64,000 bases of DNA from Candidatus Pseudobacter hemicellulosilyticus (GCA_029202545.1 CP119311.1:3844001-3908000); one strand, 5' to 3'. Shown: positions 1 through 8,977, counted from the first letter of the stretch. The notes: generated by a model from the sequence alone, not told the origin. Translations and numbers: made by a program.

Positions 1-7
1 TTTAGAC

Positions 8-2332
8 ATGCCTAAAAATAATTTAAGTTGGCTCAAAACCAATTTATGGATTACCCCTGTTTTATCAGCCTTTTCCTTGTTCCTCTGCCTCCCTGCTCAT
101 GCGGAAGGCCCACGCAATGCATATAGCGCTACAGATACCAGTATCGCCATTCGGGGTACTATCCGCGATAAACAGACGGCAGAACCACTGGCCGGGGCAG
201 TCATAGCTTATGGTAGCAGGAAAGCGCTGGCCGACAGGAACGGCCGCTTTACCATAACCCTGACTGCTGCTACTGATTCACTCATTTTCAGCATGACCGG
301 TTATAAAGGGGACACCCTTGCGCCCGCACAGCTTACTACTAACCTCAGCATACTGCTGCAACCGACCGCCGGCCTGCTCCAGGATGTGGTGGTTACCGGC
401 ACTATGAAAGCGGTCCTGAAAACCGCCAGCCCGGTACCTGTGGAAGTATATACCCCGCAGTTCTTTCGCAAAAATCCAACGCCTACCATCTTCGATGCCC
501 TGCAGCTGGTAAACGGGGTTCGTCCCCAGCTGAATTGTAACATCTGCAATACAGGCGATATCCATATCAATGGACTGGAAGGCCCCTATACCATGGTATT
601 GATAGACGGTATGCCCATTGTCAGCAGCCTTGGATCGGTATATGGTCTGTCCGGCATTCCCAATTCCCTGGTGGAGCGGATAGAAGTGGTGAAAGGCCCG
701 GCTTCCTCCCTCTATGGTTCTGAGGCCATCGGCGGGCTGATCAATGTGATCACCAAAAATCCACTCAAAGCGCCCCAGCTGGCATTGGACCTGTCCACCA
801 CTACCTGGAACGAGGTCAATGCCGATGTGGCTGTTAAATTCAGGCCTTTTGAAAAGACCACCAGCCTGCTGGGGGTGAATTATTTCAACTTCTCCAACCG
901 GGTGGATAAGAACAACGATAATTTTACCGATGTCACCCTGCAGCACCGCATTGCGTTCTTTAATAAATACAGTTGGGAGCGAAAGGACAACAGGCAGGCT
1001 AATTTTGCAGCCCGCTATGTGTATGAGGACCGCTGGGGCGGGGATATGCGCTGGACAAAGGAATTCCGCGGCGGCGATAGTCTTTATGGGGAAAGTATCT
1101 ATACCTCGCGCCTGGAGCTGATAGGTAACTATCAGTTACCTGTACACGAAAAGATATTGTTTTCCTGGTCGTACAACAACCATGTGCAAAGATCAGCCTA
1201 TGGCGATATGCTCTTCAATGCCCGGCAGCAGGTTGGTTTTGGCCAGCTGACCTGGGACAAGACACTTGGCCGGCATGATCTGCTGGCCGGCGCCGTGTTG
1301 CGCCATACCTGGTATGACGACAATACCACGGCCACCCTGGATACCTTAACCCAGGCCAACGCTCCTTCCCGCGCAACTTTGCCGGGTGTGCTGCTGCAGG
1401 ATGAGTTCAGTCTGACCGGCTCCAGCAAACTGCTGGCCGGTATCCGCTGGGATCATCACCCGGTACATGGGCATATTTTTACGCCACGTATTGCCTGGAA
1501 GCTGTCGGTCAACAGCAATGATGTGCTGCGCCTCAATGCCGGTACGGGTTTCCGCGTGGTGAATATTTTCACGGAAGACCATGCCGCCCTCACCGGCGCC
1601 AGGGATGTGGAGATACTGTCTGAGCTGAAGCCTGAGCGCAGTTATAATGTGAACCTCAACTACGTGAAAAAGATCTATACCCGGGCTGCCTGGGTCAACC
1701 TGGATGCCAGTACCTGGTATACGCATTTTACCAACCGCATCATACCGGATTATATGACTGATCCCAACAAGATCATCTATGATAACCTGGCTGGCTATTC
1801 GCTGTCCTATGGCGCCAGTCTGAATACCGAGTTTGGTTTTACCAATGGCCTGCGGGGGCATGTAGGCTTCACCTTTCAGCAGGTGAGCCTGGTAGACCGG
1901 GATGGGCAGGGCAAGCGCCGGGAGCAGCGGCAGCTGCTAACTGAAAAATGGAGCGGTAACTGGTCCCTGTCGTACGCACTGCCATGGGGAGGCTTCTCGG
2001 TGGATTATACCGGTAATATCTATGGCCCAATGTTGCTGCCGCTGCTGTCCGACCGGGATCCCAGGCCGGGTCAGTCGCCGATATGGAGTATCCAGAATAT
2101 CCAGGTCACCAAAAAGCTCGGCAGCGGCGTGGAACTCTATGGCGGCATCAAGAATCTGCTCAACTGGACGCCGGCTAAGAACGTGCCTTTCCTGATTGCC
2201 AGGGCGAATGATCCGTTTGATAAAGACGCAGCATCGGATCCATACGGCCTTACGTTTGATCCCAACTATGTGTATGCACCCAACCAGGGCATGCGCGGCT
2301 TTGCAGGCATCCGCTGGACCCTTGCACCGTAA
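8..2332 (+). CDS. TonB-dependent outer-membrane receptor
   Basis: This is a 774-residue outer-membrane active transporter, probably energised by TonB-ExbBD; the substrate cannot be read from the sequence. A signal peptide ends near residue 32 (LPAHA). A carboxypeptidase-like regulatory domain (about 48-125) follows, then a plug domain (about 145-250) with the typical IDGMPIVSSLGSVYGLSGIP and VERIEVVKGPASSLYGS stretches, then the 22-strand barrel to the C-terminus. The plug carries a CNIC pair just before GDIHINGLEGPYT, an uncommon feature in siderophore receptors. Length is normal for FepA/BtuB-like receptors with an extra N-terminal domain. The start ATG lies seven bases from the window edge, so the promoter is outside. 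A palindrome (2353-2371) follows. Family call is firm; ligand is unknown. Confidence 0.93.
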   Translation: MPKNNLSWLKTNLWITPVLSAFSLFLCLPAHAEGPRNAYSATDTSIAIRGTIRDKQTAEPLAGAVIAYGSRKALADRNGRFTITLTAATDSLIFSMTGYKGDTLAPAQLTTNLSILLQPTAGLLQDVVVTGTMKAVLKTASPVPVEVYTPQFFRKNPTPTIFDALQLVNGVRPQLNCNICNTGDIHINGLEGPYTMVLIDGMPIVSSLGSVYGLSGIPNSLVERIEVVKGPASSLYGSEAIGGLINVITKNPLKAPQLALDLSTTTWNEVNADVAVKFRPFEKTTSLLGVNYFNFSNRVDKNNDNFTDVTLQHRIAFFNKYSWERKDNRQANFAARYVYEDRWGGDMRWTKEFRGGDSLYGESIYTSRLELIGNYQLPVHEKILFSWSYNNHVQRSAYGDMLFNARQQVGFGQLTWDKTLGRHDLLAGAVLRHTWYDDNTTATLDTLTQANAPSRATLPGVLLQDEFSLTGSSKLLAGIRWDHHPVHGHIFTPRIAWKLSVNSNDVLRLNAGTGFRVVNIFTEDHAALTGARDVEILSELKPERSYNVNLNYVKKIYTRAAWVNLDASTWYTHFTNRIIPDYMTDPNKIIYDNLAGYSLSYGASLNTEFGFTNGLRGHVGFTFQQVSLVDRDGQGKRREQRQLLTEKWSGNWSLSYALPWGGFSVDYTGNIYGPMLLPLLSDRDPRPGQSPIWSIQNIQVTKKLGSGVELYGGIKNLLNWTPAKNVPFLIARANDPFDKDAASDPYGLTFDPNYVYAPNQGMRGFAGIRWTLAP

Positions 2333-2352
2333 GGCTACTTCGTAGTTTTTCG

Positions 2353-2371
2353 TTATCAACATTGTTGATAA
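2353..2371. repeat. Short perfect inverted repeat
   Basis: TTATCAAC-ATT-GTTGATAA is a perfect 8-bp inverted repeat with a 3-nt spacer, 20 bp after the receptor stop and 20 bp before a promoter-like TTG. It could be an operator for the gene at 2438 or a weak stem-loop; no T-run follows it. Confidence 0.45.
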
Positions 2372-2390
2372 GATAAGGTTGGTGGGTATC

Positions 2391-2421
2391 TTGTGGATAA
2401 AAGGGATTTGTATTATCCTTG
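2391..2421 (+). promoter_or_regulatory. Probable Bacteroidota-type promoter
   Basis: TTG (2391-2393), a 20-nt spacer, then TATCCTTG (2414-2421), one base off the TAnnTTTG consensus of the Bacteroidota housekeeping sigma factor. It lies 16 bp before the ATG at 2438. A DnaA-box-like TGTGGATAA overlaps the upstream element. Confidence 0.45.
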
Positions 2422-2437
2422 TGCGAAATCTAACCCA

Positions 2438-3028
2438 ATGAAGAATGTAGCTACCCTGATCGTGGCCGTTATGGTCATGTTTACTTCGCACGCCCAGCTG
2501 GCGTTGCTCAACAAATCCGCCAATCCTGGCTTTGGGAAGGCGGTGGAATACGTGCTCGGCGATTTTCCCTACAATTACAAACATATCACCGGCGATCTGC
2601 TGCTGTCGGAAGGGTATTGGTCGCAGTTCCAGTCTACCGTACTATTGCCCGGTGCAGAGTCCTGTACTATTTCCCATTATCATTCGGGCCTGGACACTAC
2701 AGCCAGCTGGCAGGCGCTGATGTACCGTGCGCCAGATTTTAAAGAGGCGGCTAAAGAGTACCGCCGTTTATTTCACCAGCTGAAAGGCTGCCGGCTCCGG
2801 ATGGTGGATGGCAGCGCCTATTTCCTGGATGGGCAGCTGGACCCGCCAGGTGAAGACGCCGATTTTATTATCAGCATGCTCAAGCTGCAAACGGCCGACG
2901 AGCGTTTCCGCGAATTCAAAGTGGAGCTGGAACTCCAGTACAAAATGGATTTCCAGGAGTGGGTCATCAGTATCAATATGGTCAGCAGGAAAAAGGATGA
3001 GGATATGCGGCCCGACTGGATGGACTAA
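2438..3028 (+). CDS. Hypothetical exported protein
   Basis: A 196-residue protein that I do not recognise. A signal peptide is evident (basic start, hydrophobic MKNVATLIVAVMVMFTSHAQ, cleavage after AQ), so it is periplasmic or exported. The rest is a compact alpha/beta sequence rich in aromatic and charged residues, without a clear catalytic motif or transmembrane segment. The start at 2438 is preferred over an upstream in-frame codon at 2393 because the signal peptide begins here and the promoter-like element ends at 2421. It stands alone on the plus strand and is followed by a terminator hairpin. It may be a small stress or envelope protein, but nothing in the sequence shows a function. Confidence 0.75.
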   Translation: MKNVATLIVAVMVMFTSHAQLALLNKSANPGFGKAVEYVLGDFPYNYKHITGDLLLSEGYWSQFQSTVLLPGAESCTISHYHSGLDTTASWQALMYRAPDFKEAAKEYRRLFHQLKGCRLRMVDGSAYFLDGQLDPPGEDADFIISMLKLQTADERFREFKVELELQYKMDFQEWVISINMVSRKKDEDMRPDWMD

Positions 3029-3077
3029 CCCATGTTTATAGTGTCAGATCTATAGTTTTTACATCAATCAAAGGAAC

Positions 3078-3111
3078 ATTGCCCTGCGTCTTTGCGCGGG
3101 GCAATTGTTTT
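3078..3111 (+). terminator. Rho-independent terminator-like hairpin
   Basis: TTGCCCTGCG and GCGCGGGGCAA pair around a TCTTT loop and are followed by TTGTTTT. It lies 50 bp after the hypothetical exported gene that ends at 3028. Confidence 0.55.
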
Positions 3112-3163
3112 ATGGGGAAGCCTTTCAGGCAGGCACTTGTTTTGAAAGGGTTAAAAAGAAAAA

Positions 3164-3201
3164 GGGACGAACCAATGGTTGTGCTGCCCTTGGTTCGTCC
3201 C
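3164..3201. repeat. Inverted pair of the 12-bp GGGACGAACCAA motif
   Basis: GGGACGAACCAA (3164-3175) and its exact reverse complement TTGGTTCGTCCC (3190-3201) face each other across a 14-nt loop, between the convergent genes ending at 3028 and 3239. The pair could fold into a 12-bp stem at the end of either transcript. The same word recurs as single copies at 33709, 34785 and 43348, with 11/12 matches at 21027 and 51803. Confidence 0.8.
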
Positions 3202-3238
3202 AAAACTATTTTCCTGTGGTTTTACAGGCGATTGTTTT

Positions 3239-4432
3239 TTACTGCTCAAAAAAGCAGACACTGCCGCCCACCCATTCCTTATCCTTATTATAACGTACAC
3301 CGATCATTTTGCCTTTGCTGAGCCGGGCCAGGTTAATGACCGGGCGCGGGCGCAACTGCCCATCTTTCCAGAGATACATCATCCGGATCTCCACTTTGGC
3401 CGGTTCATCAGGCGTGGGGATCACATTGGCATACTGCACTTTTTTCTGCAGGATCCAGTTCTCCGGGTCCTTTACTTCGTCCAGTGATTCAGGCGTGATG
3501 TCTATCACCACGCCCTGTCCGGCAAAAGAGAAGAGCGGCTTCAGCACGTAATTCTCCAGGTCGGCCGGCAACTGTTTCAGCTCATGCAGGAAATAAGTGG
3601 TAGGCACATAGGCATGATGGATATAGGGCAGCGTGAATTTGCTGATCCGGTAAAACCAGTTGGGATGCGGGATCCATTCCACGTCCAGGTCCTGTGTAAT
3701 GTCCACAAATGCGCCCAGCTGTTCTTTCTGTGCCTGCAGCTCATCAAAGATCACGCGGTTATAAATGCGTTTGATCAAAGTTTGCTGTCCATCGCGCATA
3801 TAGTATAACTGCCTGCCTTCCTGGATCAGCTCTGTAATGCAGACGGGCTGAATACCCAGGTAGTCCTGCGTGCAGTAGAAATCGATCTTCGTTTTCTGTT
3901 CATGGGGTTTGATCTCCAGCAGGATCACCTGCTCCACGGGCAGATCACCCACTATCACTTCTTTCAGCGTGGCCAGGTAGCTATCGCGGTCCAGGCCGTC
4001 CAGGTACTGGCTGTAATGGTCCGGCACCGGGAAGAAAGAACGCATGACATCGGGAAAAAAGGACTGGAAGCCAAAGAGGGTGGGGAAGCCCTGCATTTCG
4101 ATCAGCTGGGGCTCCAGCTCGCCGGCGGCATTGGTGCATACGCCAAAATCAAAAGCGATCATATGTGCATGGCCGTTTTCGCCGGGCACTTTTTCGCTGG
4201 GTGGGATAGCGCGGTCCGTGAGCTGGTGGAACAGCGGATCGGTGATCACATCAATGATATGTTCGCAGGCATCGTATATTTTAGTTGTGAAGGCCTTGTC
4301 AACAAAGACGGGCGTTTCAGCAAGGCGGAAACTGATGGCGCCAGGGTATTGATGATCCAGGGCCTGTAAAAATGTTTCGTATCGCTCTTTGGTGAAAGCG
4401 CTGTTGTAGGCTGTGCGCAGGCTTGGAACCAT
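3239..4432 (-). CDS. ATP-grasp-like ligase, function unknown
   Basis: A roughly 397-residue cytoplasmic protein without a signal peptide. The C-terminal third looks like an ATP-grasp core: ENYVLKPLFSFAGQGVVIDI resembles the glycine-rich nucleotide loop, WILQKKV the adenine-binding strand, and VEIRMMYLW then NLARLSKG the metal-binding E/R and N positions. The N-terminal half carries LEPQLIEMQGFPTLFGFQ, which I would expect in a substrate-binding lobe. It probably forms an amide bond with ATP. It follows the class I amidotransferase on the same strand and sits within 8 kb of a GCS2 ligase, another ATP-grasp protein and an esterase. The start is uncertain: 4432 (MVPSL) is preferred, but in-frame ATGs exist at 4480 and 4516. 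The precise family is not recognised, so ATP-grasp assignment is moderate. Confidence 0.7.
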   Translation of the reverse strand: MVPSLRTAYNSAFTKERYETFLQALDHQYPGAISFRLAETPVFVDKAFTTKIYDACEHIIDVITDPLFHQLTDRAIPPSEKVPGENGHAHMIAFDFGVCTNAAGELEPQLIEMQGFPTLFGFQSFFPDVMRSFFPVPDHYSQYLDGLDRDSYLATLKEVIVGDLPVEQVILLEIKPHEQKTKIDFYCTQDYLGIQPVCITELIQEGRQLYYMRDGQQTLIKRIYNRVIFDELQAQKEQLGAFVDITQDLDVEWIPHPNWFYRISKFTLPYIHHAYVPTTYFLHELKQLPADLENYVLKPLFSFAGQGVVIDITPESLDEVKDPENWILQKKVQYANVIPTPDEPAKVEIRMMYLWKDGQLRPRPVINLARLSKGKMIGVRYNKDKEWVGGSVCFFEQ

Positions 4433-4592
4433 TGGTGTCTTTTCAGGAAAGGTACGCCGCAAACCGGTGCTGGCAATCATTGAGGAAAAGTTTAACCGCT
4501 GACAGGTCCGCTGCACTAACTGTAATAAGGTACCGTTAGTAACGGCTGCCCGCCCTTCTCCCGGAAGGGAAAGGTATACTGACGCACATGAT

Positions 4593-5441
4593 TTAGTGCG
4601 CCGCTGTTGTCAGCAACTGCTCAGTGGCCAGTTGCAGAAAATTGGGTAATACGGTGGCGTAGGTGAAACGGATCTTGTCGGGATCGTTGAGCTGTTCAAT
4701 CATAGAGGCCCATTTGGCCAGTCCATGGTTTTCGATCACGGTCTGTTTCTTGTCTTCCCGCAGCAGGTAGCGCGTCATGCCAATGGCATCTGCTTCGGGG
4801 TGGAACTGTGTCCCTACCATATATTTATTGAAGCGCATGGCCATAATGGCTCTTTCGAGTGGTATATGCGGCCTTTCTTTTTCTATGGCCAGTATGCTGC
4901 CGCCCATCCTGCGGAGGCGCTGGTGGTCCGGCTGGATCACCTGGTAATCCCTGCTGTCCACTGCATAGAAAGGATCGGGCAGTTCCCGGAACAGGGGCTC
5001 GTCATGGCTTTCTTCCAGCATATGTACCGGAAAAACGCCAAAGGCTGTTGAGCGCCGGTTGGTGACCTGGGCTGCTTTAAAATAGCGGGCTGCCAGCTGG
5101 AAGGAATGGCAGATGAACAATACATGCTTTTTGATGGGGTTGGCCGGATCCTGGTTATAGGCCTCTACGCTGCTGACCCATTGAAAATAAGCGTTTTCCC
5201 AGTCGCTCCCTTCACTGTCGAGGGGTGAGCCGGGGCCGCCGCTGGAGATAAAGAAATCGTAGGAAAGATCGGGGAGCTGCTGCCTGCCCCGTACATCAAA
5301 TTCATCCCAGACGAGCTTCAGCTGCTGGCTGTTGCTGAACACGGTGATAATTTCCCGGATACAACGCATGCCTTCATTGGGTACGCCATCATAGAGGTCG
5401 AGGATAGCTATACGGATGTTCCTGTCCATGGCTGCAAACAT
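4593..5441 (-). CDS. Class I glutamine amidotransferase-like protein
   Basis: A 282-residue soluble protein with the class I glutamine amidotransferase fold. The catalytic triad is visible: the nucleophile Cys111 in FICHSFQ, and His214 and Glu216 in GTQFHPEAD. The oxyanion-side glycines appear in ISSGGPGSPL (66-74). The nucleophile elbow is CHSFQ rather than the usual CxGxQ, so glutaminase activity is likely but not certain. Such domains supply ammonia to a synthetase partner, and here the ATP-grasp-like protein follows on the same strand, an obvious candidate partner. Two in-frame starts exist, 5441 and 5429 (MDRNIRIA); the former is kept. It differs from GuaA, CarA and PurQ by lacking any fused synthetase domain and by its neighbourhood. 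Confidence 0.82.
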   Translation of the reverse strand: MFAAMDRNIRIAILDLYDGVPNEGMRCIREIITVFSNSQQLKLVWDEFDVRGRQQLPDLSYDFFISSGGPGSPLDSEGSDWENAYFQWVSSVEAYNQDPANPIKKHVLFICHSFQLAARYFKAAQVTNRRSTAFGVFPVHMLEESHDEPLFRELPDPFYAVDSRDYQVIQPDHQRLRRMGGSILAIEKERPHIPLERAIMAMRFNKYMVGTQFHPEADAIGMTRYLLREDKKQTVIENHGLAKWASMIEQLNDPDKIRFTYATVLPNFLQLATEQLLTTAAH

Positions 5442-5590
5442 AAGCCTTTTTTAAAATTTGAGGGGTTGACGCAACGCAGTGCATCATATGATCCTGCGCA
5501 AAACCGCGCGGTCCTTATTTCATATGACAAACAAACGGCGTTCCTCCTGGTTCACTGCCATTTTGGAACGAATTGGTAAAGTGCTGACAA

Positions 5591-6256
5591 CTATTTGGTT
5601 ATGCCTTTAAACATTTCTTCCGCCACCAGGTTATTGCCTTTATCGTTCAGGTGTACCCGGTCGGAAGTGAGGATGCCTTTCTCTTCATTCCTGGGGTTGT
5701 TGGACAGGTTATAGTCCAGGAAGGTTTTGCGAAGATCAACCAGGCCGGTCTTATTGGCGGCGGCCAGGTTGCGGATGAGCTGCGCATATTTGTTCAGGTC
5801 GCCATCCAGCTGGTTGGTGAAATCCGTCCTTTCGCCAATAGCGGCGGGGGTGCAGAGGATGACCTTTATATTTTGCGCCTGCAGTTTTTTGATCAGGGCG
5901 GTATAGAACTTTTCAAATTTATCCGCATCAGTGCCGGTGCCGCTGGACTGTTTGTGCCATACATCATTAACGCCTACCCAGATCACCACAGTATTGGGTT
6001 TCTTTGCCAGGACATCCTCTTCCACACGCAGGTAAAGATCATAGATCTTGTTGCCGCCGATGCCGGCGCCTATAAGCTCATACTTATCGGCCAGTCCCTT
6101 TTGCTCCAGGACCTTACCCAATATGGTAATATAACCGGAAGGGCCTGTACCGGCCTGGGTGATGGAATCGCCAAAGAAAATGATCCTTTCTTTTTGCTGT
6201 GGAGTGATAAAGGCCATAAGGCAGAGCGCTACTAAGGGGTAAATGAATTTTTTCAT
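5591..6256 (-). CDS. SGNH/GDSL-family hydrolase (esterase or lipase)
   Basis: A 221-residue exported SGNH hydrolase, probably an esterase acting on acyl or acetyl groups outside the cytoplasm. The signal peptide MKKFIYPLVALCLMAFI leads into block I FFGDSITQ with nucleophile Ser31. Block II glycine is seen in GAGIGGNK, block III GVND carries the oxyanion Asn, and block V DRVHLND carries the catalytic Asp and His. The start at 6256 is chosen because it begins the signal peptide; a longer ORF from 6277 adds only seven residues. TAGATTTG, a good -7 element, sits 18 bp upstream (6275-6282). It is divergent from the phosphodiesterase at 6368. The substrate is unknown. Confidence 0.9.
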   Translation of the reverse strand: MKKFIYPLVALCLMAFITPQQKERIIFFGDSITQAGTGPSGYITILGKVLEQKGLADKYELIGAGIGGNKIYDLYLRVEEDVLAKKPNTVVIWVGVNDVWHKQSSGTGTDADKFEKFYTALIKKLQAQNIKVILCTPAAIGERTDFTNQLDGDLNKYAQLIRNLAAANKTGLVDLRKTFLDYNLSNNPRNEEKGILTSDRVHLNDKGNNLVAEEMFKGITK

Positions 6257-6274
6257 ATGAGGTGCGATAAAAAC

Positions 6275-6282
6275 CAAATCTA
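6275..6282 (-). promoter_or_regulatory. Bacteroidota -7 promoter element
   Basis: On the minus strand this reads TAGATTTG, a perfect TAnnTTTG, 18 bp before the SGNH hydrolase ATG. No matching TTG was found at the usual distance, and the leader would be only about a dozen bases. Confidence 0.45.
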
Positions 6283-6367
6283 CTGTTTTTAACCATTATT
6301 TTTTGAAGAATCCGGCGTTTATTAATCCTGATCTTTTAATTTAGCCGCCGATCAAACCATCTACTCC

Positions 6368-7720
6368 ATGAGACAGTTCTACTCCCTGGTATTCCGGCTG
6401 TTCCTGCTGTGCATTTTCTTTGCTGGCCAGGCGATGGGCCAGGATATCAGTCAACAGATCGTACCGGGCCGTTTCAATGGCAAGGCTGCCCAGCAGCAGC
6501 CTTATGTGATCCTGATCTCAGCCGATGGTTTCCGCTATGATTATGCTACGCGGTACAATGCCAGGCACCTGCTGGACCTGTCTTCCGTAGGGGTAACGGC
6601 CAAATCCATGGAGCCTGCTTTCCCTTCCCTTACTTTCCCTAATCATTATACGCTGATCACCGGTTTATATCCCGGCCATCATGGGCTGGTGGATAACAGT
6701 TTCTGGGATCCCCGCCGCCAGAGCAGGTACAGTATGTACAATAAGAAAACGGTAGGGGATGGCAGCTGGTATGGCGGTATTCCCCTCTGGGTGCTGGCGG
6801 AACAGCAACAGATGGTCACGGCCAGTTTTTACTGGGTAGGTTCGGAAGCGGATATCAAAGGGGTGCGACCAACCTACTATTATAACTACAACGAGAAAAT
6901 TTCCATGGACGAGCGGATTGCAGTGGTGAAGAACTGGCTGCAGCTGCCGGCCGATAAAAGACCGCACCTGATCACGTTCTATATGCCTGAGGTGGATCAT
7001 GAAGGGCATGATCATGGCCCTTACAGCAAGGAAGTGGAAGAAGCGGTGCATTTTGTGGATGCCAGTGTGGCCAAACTACAGGATATGCTGGATAGCCTGA
7101 AACTGCCGGTCAATGTGGTCTTCTTATCGGACCATGGCATGGCCCAGGTGGATACGGTGAATACCCTGCCCCTGCCGGTGGTGGATACCACACGCCTGAA
7201 CATGCAGCCCAGCGATGTGCTGATCCATATTTTTGCCAGGGACACCACAGATAAAGAATATATAACGCAGGCCTATGCTAAGCTGAAAGCGGAAGCAAAG
7301 GATTATGATGTATACCTGAACGCACAGCTGCCTGGCCGCTGGAATTATGGCGGTGTGGATGATCGCTACAAACGTGCGGGTGATATTGTGGTTGTGCCGC
7401 GTTTTCCCAAGATCTTCGCCTGGGGTAACAAACGCATATACCCGGGACGGCATGGATTTGATCCCCGGAAGGTGAAGGATATGCATGCTACTTTCATGGC
7501 CTGGGGCCCGGCCTTCAAACAGGGCAAACAGATCGGCAGTTTCCCCAACGTGCAGGTATATGGGCTGGTAGCGGGCCTGCTGAACCTGGACATCAATGGA
7601 CCTACAGATACCAACCGGAAGCTGTTCCGTAAAACAGTGCGGAAGACAGTTGGTCGCGGCCCTTATGATCCGGAACCATCCACCTTATACGATAAATTGC
7701 TGTTGCCTGAACCTAAATAA
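6368..7720 (+). CDS. Nucleotide pyrophosphatase/phosphodiesterase (alkaline phosphatase superfamily)
   Basis: A 450-residue exported phosphodiesterase of the NPP family, which hydrolyses nucleotide or phospholipid phosphodiesters in the periplasm or outside the cell. A signal peptide ends near residue 24 (AMGQ). Zn ligands and the nucleophile are visible: Asp53 in ISADGFR, Thr89 in FPSLTFPNHYTL, Asp and His in MPEVDHEGHDHGP, DH in VVFLSDHGM, and the late His in PGRHGFDP. Length is typical for bacterial NPPs. It stands between the minus-strand SGNH and GCS2 genes, so it is probably transcribed alone. The substrate preference cannot be read from the sequence. Confidence 0.93.
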   Translation: MRQFYSLVFRLFLLCIFFAGQAMGQDISQQIVPGRFNGKAAQQQPYVILISADGFRYDYATRYNARHLLDLSSVGVTAKSMEPAFPSLTFPNHYTLITGLYPGHHGLVDNSFWDPRRQSRYSMYNKKTVGDGSWYGGIPLWVLAEQQQMVTASFYWVGSEADIKGVRPTYYYNYNEKISMDERIAVVKNWLQLPADKRPHLITFYMPEVDHEGHDHGPYSKEVEEAVHFVDASVAKLQDMLDSLKLPVNVVFLSDHGMAQVDTVNTLPLPVVDTTRLNMQPSDVLIHIFARDTTDKEYITQAYAKLKAEAKDYDVYLNAQLPGRWNYGGVDDRYKRAGDIVVVPRFPKIFAWGNKRIYPGRHGFDPRKVKDMHATFMAWGPAFKQGKQIGSFPNVQVYGLVAGLLNLDINGPTDTNRKLFRKTVRKTVGRGPYDPEPSTLYDKLLLPEPK

Positions 7721-7847
7721 GGGCAGCAGGGATTTGCAGTCAGCTTTTCTGAGGAAGTCTGCGCCAATATTTGCAGGCGGCTATTTGAGGCGGCCCGTGC
7801 CAGTATAGGTTGTTAATTCAAAGCTCTTTCTTGATCCCCCAGGTAAC

Positions 7848-8960
7848 TCAGGCGCCTTCCAGGAACTGGGCGTTGATATAATCCACCACACTGACCAGGT
7901 TCTTTGATTGTTCAAAGACCTTCAGCTGCCTGTCGGCCCCGGTGCCTTCTTCCAGGATCTTACCAACATAATTGATGGCATGGCGGCTGCCCAGCGGATC
8001 TACTACATCATCAATGAAGTCCAGCAGCTCATGGATCAGTACACGGGTATTGACCTCTTCTTCCTTACCAAAATCTATCAGGTAGCCGTCAATGCCGTAA
8101 CGGCTGGCGCGCCATTTATTCTCATTGATCAGGGAGCGGGAGTATTGAATGAAATTGAGGTTCTGCGTTTTCAGTTTGTAGATCTTGGCGCATACGCCCT
8201 GGAACAGGGCGGCAATGGCAATGGTCTCCTGCACGGTCATGGGCACATCACAGATCCGGAACTCCACGGTGTTGAAGAAAGGATGTACGCGGAGGTCCCA
8301 CCAGATCTTTTTGGCATTGTCAATGCAGTTGGTCTTGACCAGCAGCTTTACGAAGTTATCGTAATCTTCAATGGTATCAAATGTTTCGGGGATACCGGTG
8401 CGGGGAAATTTATCGAAGACCTTGGTGCGGAAAGAGCGGTAACCGGTTTGCCGGCCTTCCCAGAAAGGGGAGTTCACGCTCAGGGCGTAGATATGGGGGA
8501 GGAAATAGCGGGTGGAATTGGCAATATGGTTGGCCATTTCCCGGCTCTCCATCCCTACGTGGACATGCAGGCCAAAGATGAGGTTACTGCGGGCGGCTTC
8601 CTGCAGCTCATTGACGATCTCACTGTAGCGGACATGGTCTGTGATCAGCTGGCTTTCCCAGTGGCTGAAGGGGTGGGTGCCGGAGGCGCCGATCTGCAGG
8701 CCCAGCTCACCGGCAATACCGGCAATGGTCTTGCGCAGGTTGGCCACATCTTTATAGGCTTCTTCCACATTCTGGCATATATCGGTCCCTACCTCTACTA
8801 CGGCCTGGTGCATTTCTGCTTTTACTTTGTCTTTGATCACTTTCTGTCCCTCCGTCACAATGCGTTGTTCATGGCTTTTCAGTTCCCGGGTCAGCGGGTC
8901 AATCACCATGTATTCTTCTTCAATGCCAAGCGTGAACTGGGAGTAGGGGATATGTGCCAT
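7848..8960 (-). CDS. Carboxylate-amine ligase, GCS2 (YbdK-like) family
   Basis: A 370-residue cytoplasmic ligase of the glutamate-cysteine ligase family 2, which joins a carboxylate to an amine with ATP through an acyl phosphate. The N-terminus has the diagnostic FTLGIEEEYMVID; GLHVHVGMES and VHPFFNTVEFRICDVPMT mark the rest of the active site. The Escherichia coli relative YbdK has only weak gamma-glutamylcysteine ligase activity, so the name glutathione synthetase would be an overreach. It begins 17 bp after the stop of the ATP-grasp gene at 8978, so the two are almost certainly co-transcribed and probably act in sequence on one product. The start at 8960 is the natural one for the family. 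Confidence 0.9.
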   Translation of the reverse strand: MAHIPYSQFTLGIEEEYMVIDPLTRELKSHEQRIVTEGQKVIKDKVKAEMHQAVVEVGTDICQNVEEAYKDVANLRKTIAGIAGELGLQIGASGTHPFSHWESQLITDHVRYSEIVNELQEAARSNLIFGLHVHVGMESREMANHIANSTRYFLPHIYALSVNSPFWEGRQTGYRSFRTKVFDKFPRTGIPETFDTIEDYDNFVKLLVKTNCIDNAKKIWWDLRVHPFFNTVEFRICDVPMTVQETIAIAALFQGVCAKIYKLKTQNLNFIQYSRSLINENKWRASRYGIDGYLIDFGKEEEVNTRVLIHELLDFIDDVVDPLGSRHAINYVGKILEEGTGADRQLKVFEQSKNLVSVVDYINAQFLEGA

Positions 8961-8977
8961 GTATTTTTCTAAAAATT

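Noticed and set aside
3190..3201. GGTTCGTCCC as the T-arm of a tRNA or an attachment-site remnant
   Set aside because: It is one base short of the T-arm consensus, has no cloverleaf around it and no integrase element beside the copies.
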